From CAZNNH01 sp964574335 (lineage in GTDB: Bacteria > Acidobacteriota > Vicinamibacteria > Fen-336), in assembly GCA_964574335.1 (NCBI GenBank), contig CAZNNH010000220.1:1-9118 (forward strand): 9,118 nucleotides of DNA, in the 5' to 3' direction. Under the pieces are notes generated by a model. That model was given only the letters and a program-made list of their open reading frames with translations, searched no databases and had not been told where the DNA came from. Positions 1 through 9,118 of the stretch are shown here, in pieces. Numbering within the stretch: position 1 is the first letter of the stretch; each line of letters begins with the position of its first letter. The position numbers and the translations under genes were made by a program.

Positions 1-1505
<1,505 letters not shown>

Positions 1506-1542
1506 GAGGCAGGACTTTGGACACGAGCGAGAAGGGGACGAG

Positions 1543-5727
<4,185 letters not shown>

Positions 5728-5744
5728 CCATCCGGCGGTGCGAG

Positions 5745-5772
5745 TTGACACGGCGAGCGCGATGGATAAAAT
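5745..5772 (+). promoter_or_regulatory. Predicted housekeeping-sigma promoter for rpsL-rpsG-fusA-tuf
   Basis: A perfect -35 hexamer TTGACA (5745-5750) is followed after a 16-nt spacer by TAAAAT (5767-5772), a 5/6 match to TATAAT. Both lie in the 90-nt gap after the rpoC stop. The -10 sits in a short AT-rich patch that stands out from the GC-rich surroundings. The predicted start of transcription is near 5779, giving a leader of about 39 nt before rpsL. The promoter would let the str genes be transcribed independently of rpoBC. The match is seen in the sequence; activity and sigma factor are inferred. Confidence 0.75.
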
Positions 5773-5777
5773 AGGAA

Positions 5778-5794
5778 GGTTGCGTTTCGCAACC
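5778..5794 (+). promoter_or_regulatory. Perfect hairpin / inverted repeat at the predicted rpsL transcript 5' end
   Basis: GGTTGCG (5778-5784) and CGCAACC (5788-5794) are perfect inverse complements separated by TTT. The repeat starts at the predicted transcription start of the promoter upstream. No T-tract follows (next bases CATTGCC), so it is not an intrinsic terminator of rpoC. It may be a 5'-terminal stem that stabilises the mRNA, or an operator overlapping the start site. The inverted repeat is directly visible; the role is inference. Confidence 0.5.
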
Positions 5795-5804
5795 CATTGC
5801 CGCC

Positions 5805-5812
5805 AGGAGGAG
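5805..5812 (+). promoter_or_regulatory. Ribosome binding site of rpsL
   Basis: AGGAGGAG is a near-perfect Shine-Dalgarno sequence. Its AGGAGG core ends 7 nt before the GTG at 5818, which fixes the start there and excludes the in-frame TTG at 5797 that lies upstream of this site. Confidence 0.9.
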
Positions 5813-5817
5813 TGGAC

Positions 5818-6192
5818 GTGCCCACAGTGAGCCAGCTGGTCCGGGACGGTCGGAAGAAGCTACGGCAGAAGACCGACTCTCCGGCACTACAGAGCTGCCC
5901 CCAGAAGCGGGGGGTGTGCGTGCGGGTCTTCACGTCCACGCCCAAGAAGCCAAACTCGGCGCTGCGGAAGGTCGCCCGGGTCCGGCTCACCAACGGGATC
6001 GAGGTCACGGCCTATATCCCCGGGGTGGGGCACAACCTCCAGGAGCACTCGATCGTGCTGATCCGGGGGGGGCGCGTGAAGGATCTCCCCGGAGTGCGGT
6101 ATCACATCGTCCGCGGGACGCTGGACGCGGTGGGTGTGGACGGGCGCAAGCGCGGACGTAGCAAGTACGGCGCCAAGCGTCCGAAGTCGTAA
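5818..6192 (+). CDS. rpsL: 30S ribosomal protein S12
   Basis: S12 sits at the decoding centre of the small ribosomal subunit and governs tRNA selection accuracy. The start is GTG at 5818, giving 124 residues beginning MPTVSQLVRDGRKK, the same length as E. coli S12 and aligning with it without gaps. Visible motifs are CPQKRGVC (27-34), TPKKPNSALRK (41-51), GHNLQEHS (71-78) and GGRVKDLPGVRYH (84-96). K43 and K88, where substitutions give streptomycin resistance, are both the wild-type lysine. D89 is the residue that many bacteria beta-methylthiolate. The basic tail ends RSKYGAKRPKS. It is the first str-operon gene here, downstream of the predicted internal promoter and its own strong ribosome binding site. 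Nothing is truncated or unusual in the protein. Confidence 0.99.
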   Translation: MPTVSQLVRDGRKKLRQKTDSPALQSCPQKRGVCVRVFTSTPKKPNSALRKVARVRLTNGIEVTAYIPGVGHNLQEHSIVLIRGGRVKDLPGVRYHIVRGTLDAVGVDGRKRGRSKYGAKRPKS

Positions 6193-6203
6193 GTCCGTGT
6201 GAA

Positions 6204-6221
6204 GGCGGCGGGTTCGCCGCC
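6204..6221 (+). other. Stem-loop 1 of the rpsL-rpsG spacer
   Basis: GGCGGCG (6204-6210) pairs perfectly with CGCCGCC (6215-6221) around a GGTT loop, 11 nt after the rpsL stop. No T-run follows, so termination is unlikely. The Shine-Dalgarno-like GGAGGTGG begins on the very next base. Possible roles are 3'-end protection of rpsL mRNA or part of a larger regulatory fold. Confidence 0.5.
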
Positions 6222-6226
6222 GGAGG

Positions 6227-6257
6227 TGGAGCGAGACAACTCCAGCGGGTGCTGGAG
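6227..6257 (+). promoter_or_regulatory. Overlapping alternative stem-loops 2a/2b
   Basis: CTCCAGC (6240-6246) can pair perfectly with GCTGGAG (6251-6257) around a GGGT loop. Its first five bases CTCCA (6240-6244) can instead pair with TGGAG (6227-6231) around an 8-nt loop. The two stems cannot form together. The upstream alternative would take up part of the orphan Shine-Dalgarno-like GGAGGTGG at 6222-6229. The complementarity is direct; switching is hypothetical. Confidence 0.4.
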
Positions 6258-6273
6258 CTGACACGGTCGGGGA

Positions 6274-6300
6274 GATCGGGCGGCACGGGCCGCCAGGATC
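6274..6300 (+). other. Stem-loop 3 of the rpsL-rpsG spacer
   Basis: GGCGGC (6279-6284) pairs with GCCGCC (6289-6294) around an ACGG loop. Flanking GATC (6274-6277) and GATC (6297-6300) add four more pairs across a small asymmetric internal loop (G opposite AG). The result is a ten-pair interrupted helix with no U-tract behind it. A helix with an asymmetric internal loop is the kind of shape ribosomal proteins bind, but no specific 16S rRNA mimic was demonstrated. Confidence 0.45.
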
Positions 6301-6343
6301 CTCGAGGCGAGGCGGTTGTTCGGGCCTCAGACGACGCTGGCGG

Positions 6344-6389
6344 TGGCCGGCACGGCCGGCTGGCCGAAGCGCCGTCTGTTTGCTTTTGT
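6344..6389 (+). promoter_or_regulatory. Competing stems followed by a U-rich tract, attenuator-like
   Basis: GCCGGC (6346-6351) pairs with GCCGGC (6355-6360) around ACG, extendable by two wobble pairs to 6344-6362. Alternatively CGGC (6357-6360) pairs with GCCG (6371-6374), with an inner GC/GC (6363-6364 with 6369-6370) closed by a CGAA loop. This second stem shares CGGC with the first and is followed at once by TCTGTTTGCTTTTGT (6375-6389), in which 10 of 15 bases are T. The geometry resembles an antiterminator/terminator pair, but the terminator stem is short and bulged and the T-run is interrupted, so any termination would be weak. Confidence 0.25.
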
Positions 6390-6409
6390 CGGCAGGTTCG
6401 GAGGAAGCG

Positions 6410-6432
6410 CCGGGGGGGTCAGGCCCTCTCGG
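6410..6432 (+). promoter_or_regulatory. Stem-loop 5, abutting the rpsG ribosome binding site
   Basis: CCGGGGGGG (6410-6418) can pair over nine positions, two of them G-U, with CCCTCTCGG (6424-6432) around a TCAGG loop. The last two paired bases are the first two Gs of the GGGGGAG proposed as the rpsG ribosome binding site, so the stem could limit or tune ribosome access. A run of seven Gs (6412-6418) forms most of the 5' arm. Confidence 0.4.
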
Positions 6433-6437
6433 GGGAG
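6431..6437 (+). promoter_or_regulatory. Probable ribosome binding site of rpsG
   Basis: GGGGGAG lies 11 nt before the ATG at 6449, a slightly long spacing. AAGGG (6444-6448) directly touches the ATG and is too close to serve. The site is partly inside the stem at 6410-6432, which suggests structure-dependent translation of rpsG. Confidence 0.5.
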
Positions 6438-6448
6438 CGAGTCAAGGG

Positions 6449-6919
6449 ATGCCACGACGCGGCACGGTGCCACGCAGGGAAGTCCTGGCGGATCCGGTCT
6501 ACAACAGCGCGCTGGTCACCCGGTTCATCAACTGCATGATGTACGGTGGCAAGCGCTCGACCTCGCAGCGCATCATGTACTCGGCGCTGGAGGTGGTGAA
6601 GGAGAAGACCCAGGAGGATCCGATCAAGATCTTCAAGAAGGCGGTCGACAACGTGCGGCCCGCCCTGGAGGTGAAGAGCCGCCGAGTGGGTGGCTCCAAC
6701 TACCAGGTGCCGATCGAGGTCAACCCCAACCGGCGTACCTCGCTGGCCTTCCGCTGGCTGATCGGGTTCGCCCGCAAGCGCCCCGAGCGCACCATGACCC
6801 AGAAGCTGGCCATGGAACTGCTCGACGCCGCCAACCTGCGGGGCGGCGCGGTCAAGAAGCGGGAAGACACCCACAAGATGGCCGAGGCCAACAAGGCCTT
6901 CGCCCACTACCGCTGGTAG
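6449..6919 (+). CDS. rpsG: 30S ribosomal protein S7
   Basis: S7 nucleates assembly of the 30S head by binding the 3' major domain of 16S rRNA, and it lines the exit-tRNA site. In E. coli it is also the repressor of the str operon. The ATG at 6449 gives 156 residues, the standard length, beginning MPRRGTVPRREVLADPVY as expected. Visible features are YGGKRST (32-38), NVRP (68-71), the signature EVKSRRVGGSNYQVP (74-88) forming the rRNA- and tRNA-contacting beta-hairpin, and the conserved C-terminal end KKREDTHKMAEANKAFAHYRW. The open frame runs further upstream to a TTG at 6380, but those 23 residues resemble nothing in S7 and cross the hairpin and ribosome site, so they are excluded. fusA follows after 27 nt. 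The intact rRNA-binding elements are compatible with an autorepressor role, which is inferred from the family. Confidence 0.98.
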   Translation: MPRRGTVPRREVLADPVYNSALVTRFINCMMYGGKRSTSQRIMYSALEVVKEKTQEDPIKIFKKAVDNVRPALEVKSRRVGGSNYQVPIEVNPNRRTSLAFRWLIGFARKRPERTMTQKLAMELLDAANLRGGAVKKREDTHKMAEANKAFAHYRW

Positions 6920-6946
6920 CTGCGCCCGGGGAGACAGGCAGAAATC

Positions 6947-9040
6947 GTGGCCAGGAAGGTGCCGCTCGAGCGAACCCGAAACATCGGGATCGCTGCGCAC
7001 ATCGACGCCGGCAAGACCACCACCACCGAGCGGATCCTCTACTACACCGGTGTCAACTACAAGATCGGCGAGGTCCACGACGGCACTGCCACCATGGACT
7101 GGATGGCGCAGGAGCAGGAGCGGGGCATCACCATCACCTCGGCCGCCACCACCTGCTTCTGGAGGGAGCACCGGATCAACATCATCGACACGCCGGGTCA
7201 CGTCGACTTCACCGCCGAGGTGGAGCGTTCGCTGCGAGTGCTGGACGGCGCCATCGCCGTCTTCGACGCGGTGGCCGGAGTGCAGCCCCAGTCCGAGACG
7301 GTGTGGCGGCAGGCCGACAGCTACCAGGTGCCACGTATCGCCTTCGTGAACAAGATGGACCGGGTGGGCGCCAACTTCCAGCACTGCATCGACACCATGG
7401 TGAGCCGACTGAACGCCAAGACGCCGGTGGCGATCCAATTGCCGCTCGGGGCCGAGGACGGCCACCAGGGGGTGATCGATCTCCTGGAGATGAAGGCCTG
7501 CCGCTATCTCGACGAGACGCTCGGGGCCGAGTACCAGGTGACCGAGATCCCTGAAGAGCATCGCGAGGACGCCGAGCTGTACCGCGAGCGGCTGATCGAG
7601 ACGGTGGCCGAGGTCGACGACCACATCATGCAGCTCTTCCTCGACGGGAAGACGCCCAGCATCGAAGAGCTCAAGGCGGCGATCCGCGCCGGCGTGACGC
7701 GCCTGAAGCTCTTCCCGGTACTGTGCGGCTCGGCCTTCAAGAACAAGGGGGTCCAGCCGCTCCTCGACGCCGTGGTCGACTACCTGCCGTCTCCGCTCGA
7801 CGTGCCGCCCACCGTCGCCAACCAGCCCACCACGGGCGAGCTGGTGGCGCGCGAGACCAGCGACCAGGCCCCGTTCAGCGCCCTGGTCTTCAAGATCATG
7901 ACCGACCCGTTCGTGGGTCAGTTGGCCTTCTTCCGGGTCTACTCGGGCAGCCTCAACAGCGGCGACACGGTGCTGAACTCCACCAAGGGGATGAAGGAGC
8001 GGATCGGTCGGCTGCTCAAGATGCACGCCAACAAGCGCGAGGAGATCGATGCCGTGTACGCCGGCGACATCGCCGCGGCGGTGGGTCTGCGCAACGTCGT
8101 CACCGGGGACACCATCTGCAACATCAAGGCCCCGGTGGTGCTCGAGTCGATCCACTTTCCGGCGCCGGTGATCTCCCTGGCGGTGGAGCCCAAGACCAAA
8201 GTCGACCAGGAGAAGCTGGGGCAGGCGCTGGCCAAGCTGATGCAGGAGGACCCGACCTTCAAGGTCGAAACCGACCGCGACACCGGTCAGACCAAGATCT
8301 CGGGGATGGGCGAGCTGCACCTGGAGATCCTGGTCGATCGCCTGCAGCGGGAGTTCAACGTCGGCGCCAACGTCGGCAAGCCCCAGGTGGCCTACAAGGA
8401 GACGCTGCGCAAGACCGCCAAGGGCGAGGGGCGCTACGTCAAGCAGACCGGCGGGCGCGGCCAGTACGGACACTGCAAGATCGAGCTGCACCCGGCCCCC
8501 GGAGACGGCTTCGTCTTCGAGAACGCCATCGTGGGCGGCGCGATCCCCAAGGAGTACATCAAGCCGATCGAGGAGGGGATCCGGGAGGCGCTCGACCGCG
8601 GGGTGCTGGCCGGCTACCCGGTGGTCGACGTGCGCATCAGGCTCTGCGACGGTAGCTTCCACGAGGTGGACTCGTCCGAGATGGCCTTCAAGATCGCCGG
8701 CTCGCTCGCCTTCCAGGATGCCGCCAAGCGGGCCCAGCCGGCCCTCCTGGAGCCGGTGATGCGGGTCGAGGTGGTGACGCCCGACGACTACACCGGGGCC
8801 GTCACCGGCGACCTCGCCAGCCGGCGTGGCCGGGTGGAAGGCCAGGTCTCCCGTGGCGGAACCCAGATCATCGCCGCGATGGTGCCGCTGGCGTCCATGT
8901 TCGGCTACTCGACCGACCTGCGCTCGCGGACCCAGGGGCGGGCCACGTACACGATGCACTTCGACAAGTATGAAGAGGCGCCGCGCAACGTCGCCGACGA
9001 GATCGTGGCGCGGGTGATGGGCCGAGTGACCAAGGCTTAG
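6947..9040 (+). CDS. fusA: Translation elongation factor G
   Basis: EF-G is the cytosolic GTPase that drives tRNA-mRNA translocation and, with the ribosome recycling factor, splits post-termination ribosomes. The product has 697 residues, normal for the family. G-domain motifs are all present: AHIDAGKT (17-24), RGITITS switch I (59-65), DTPGH (81-85), NKMD (135-138) and GSA (261-263). Domain III contains GMGELHLEI with H458, the position of a known fusidic-acid contact. Domain IV has GGRGQYGH (502-509), GYPVVD, and the tip-region SFHEVDSSE with H572. Domain V contains SMFGYSTDLRS and KYEEAP. The start is GTG at 6947, matching the family N-terminus MARKxPLERxRNIGI. The best upstream purine run, GGGGAG (6928-6933), is 13 nt away, so translation may rely partly on coupling from rpsG. 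The str-operon position supports the main elongation EF-G rather than an EF-G2 paralogue. Confidence 0.99.
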   Translation: MARKVPLERTRNIGIAAHIDAGKTTTTERILYYTGVNYKIGEVHDGTATMDWMAQEQERGITITSAATTCFWREHRINIIDTPGHVDFTAEVERSLRVLDGAIAVFDAVAGVQPQSETVWRQADSYQVPRIAFVNKMDRVGANFQHCIDTMVSRLNAKTPVAIQLPLGAEDGHQGVIDLLEMKACRYLDETLGAEYQVTEIPEEHREDAELYRERLIETVAEVDDHIMQLFLDGKTPSIEELKAAIRAGVTRLKLFPVLCGSAFKNKGVQPLLDAVVDYLPSPLDVPPTVANQPTTGELVARETSDQAPFSALVFKIMTDPFVGQLAFFRVYSGSLNSGDTVLNSTKGMKERIGRLLKMHANKREEIDAVYAGDIAAAVGLRNVVTGDTICNIKAPVVLESIHFPAPVISLAVEPKTKVDQEKLGQALAKLMQEDPTFKVETDRDTGQTKISGMGELHLEILVDRLQREFNVGANVGKPQVAYKETLRKTAKGEGRYVKQTGGRGQYGHCKIELHPAPGDGFVFENAIVGGAIPKEYIKPIEEGIREALDRGVLAGYPVVDVRIRLCDGSFHEVDSSEMAFKIAGSLAFQDAAKRAQPALLEPVMRVEVVTPDDYTGAVTGDLASRRGRVEGQVSRGGTQIIAAMVPLASMFGYSTDLRSRTQGRATYTMHFDKYEEAPRNVADEIVARVMGRVTKA

Positions 9041-9043
9041 GAG
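9039..9043 (+). promoter_or_regulatory. Ribosome binding site of tuf overlapping the fusA stop codon
   Basis: AGGAG begins at the second base of the fusA TAG stop (9038-9040) and ends 9 nt before the tuf ATG. Ribosomes finishing fusA cover this site, so fusA and tuf translation are probably coupled. Confidence 0.75.
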
Positions 9044-9052
9044 CGAGTCAGC

Positions 9053-9118
9053 ATGTCCAAGGCGAAGTTCGAGCGAAACAAGCCGCACGTGAACATCGGG
9101 ACGATCGGTCACGTGGAT
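9053..9118 (+). CDS. tuf: Translation elongation factor Tu, N-terminal fragment (cut by window end)
   Basis: EF-Tu delivers aminoacyl-tRNA to the ribosomal A site as a GTP complex. Only 22 codons are visible: MSKAKFERNKPHVNIGTIGH followed by VD. This is the conserved N-terminus just before the HGKTT part of the P-loop, which lies beyond the window. The ATG at 9053 follows the fusA stop by 12 nt and has an AGGAG site at 9 nt. The position after fusA is the usual str-operon order (S12, S7, EF-G, EF-Tu). Whether a second tuf copy exists elsewhere cannot be told from here. Confidence 0.97.
   Translation, partial: MSKAKFERNKPHVNIGTIGHVD

Larger units (their letters stand above)
6193..6448 (+). 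promoter_or_regulatory. Long structured rpsL-rpsG intercistronic region, candidate S7 autoregulatory element
   Basis: The 256 nt between the S12 and S7 genes contain no convincing gene. They hold at least five stem-loops, some mutually exclusive, an orphan Shine-Dalgarno-like GGAGGTGG (6222-6229), and the clearest U-rich tract of the gap (6375-6389). In E. coli the equivalent spacer is about 100 nt and is bound by S7, which represses its own translation and that of downstream genes. By position this region could do the same, with a different and larger architecture. The structures were found by reading complementarity by eye, without energy calculation, and GC-rich DNA yields chance stems. 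The regulatory call is therefore an inference. Confidence 0.45.

Noticed and set aside
5778..5794. Intrinsic terminator after rpoC
   Set aside because: The stem is good but no T-tract follows, and it lies downstream of a promoter aimed at rpsL.
5797..5817. Upstream TTG start for rpsL adding seven residues
   Set aside because: The Shine-Dalgarno sequence AGGAGG lies inside this stretch, and the GTG at 5818 gives the exact conserved S12 N-terminus.
5944..6108. Streptomycin-resistance substitutions in S12
   Set aside because: K43 and K88 are both wild-type lysines and the surrounding loops are fully conserved.
6258..6263. CTGACA as a -35 element for rpsG
   Set aside because: No -10-like hexamer is found 15-19 nt downstream; the sequence there is GC-only.
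6366..6412. Nine-base direct repeat GAAGCGCCG (6366-6374 and 6404-6412)
   Set aside because: It is only two short copies in GC-rich DNA. Both lie within arms of proposed stems, and there is no sign of an attachment site or mobile element.
6380..6448. 23-residue N-terminal extension of S7
   Set aside because: The residues do not resemble S7, the start would be a TTG without a ribosome site, and the ATG at 6449 yields the standard 156-residue protein.
6249..6539. Possible 96-codon small protein starting at GTG 6249 after GGAGGTGG
   Set aside because: The spacing of about 20 nt from the Shine-Dalgarno-like sequence is too long. The frame runs into rpsG and the composition is Arg/Gly-rich shadow-like.
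6316..7554. 412-codon + strand frame running through rpsG into fusA
   Set aside because: It overlaps two conserved genes in another frame, is low-complexity, and has no plausible translation signal.
6419..9112. Minus-strand open frame of 897 codons opposite rpsG, fusA and the tuf start
   Set aside because: It has the same cause as the frame opposite rpoC: it spans several unmistakable + strand genes and shows no recognisable domain.

Overview
The window is a stretch of bacterial core gene-expression genes, all on the + strand: the 3' part of rpoB, complete rpoC, rpsL, rpsG and fusA, and the first 22 codons of tuf. This is the rpoBC cluster joined to the str operon. The DNA is very GC-rich, with strong G/C bias at third codon positions. 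Several traits point to a high-GC Gram-negative bacterium. RpoC carries a long trigger-loop insertion of the E. coli SI3 kind, much of RpoC is nearly identical to the proteobacterial protein, and no L7Ae-type gene sits between rpoC and rpsL as it does in Firmicutes. From recalled family resemblance, Acidobacteriota or a former deltaproteobacterial lineage such as Myxococcota fits best. This placement is an inference and is only moderately certain.

Layout: rpoB C-terminal half (1-1505), 37-nt gap, rpoC (1543-5727), 90-nt gap, rpsL (5818-6192), 256-nt structured gap, rpsG (6449-6919), 27-nt gap, fusA (6947-9040), 12-nt gap, tuf start (9053-9118, cut by the window end). I see no intrinsic terminator with a proper U-tract between genes, so read-through from rpoBC into the str genes is likely. 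The rpoC-rpsL gap holds a near-consensus sigma-70-type promoter (TTGACA, 16-nt spacer, TAAAAT). It should give the translation genes their own, probably stronger, transcription start. A perfect hairpin begins at the predicted start site.

Together the genes supply the RNA polymerase catalytic subunits, the two small-subunit proteins S12 and S7, and the elongation factors EF-G and EF-Tu. Joint transcription ties RNA polymerase synthesis to translation capacity.

No accessory element, mobile element, CRISPR array, RNA gene or undescribed protein system is present. The part worth a second look is non-coding. The rpsL-rpsG intercistronic region is unusually long and holds several near-perfect stems, some mutually exclusive, plus an orphan Shine-Dalgarno-like sequence and the main U-rich tract of that gap. 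In E. coli the corresponding, shorter spacer is where S7 represses its own translation, so this region is a candidate lineage-specific ribosomal-protein leader.
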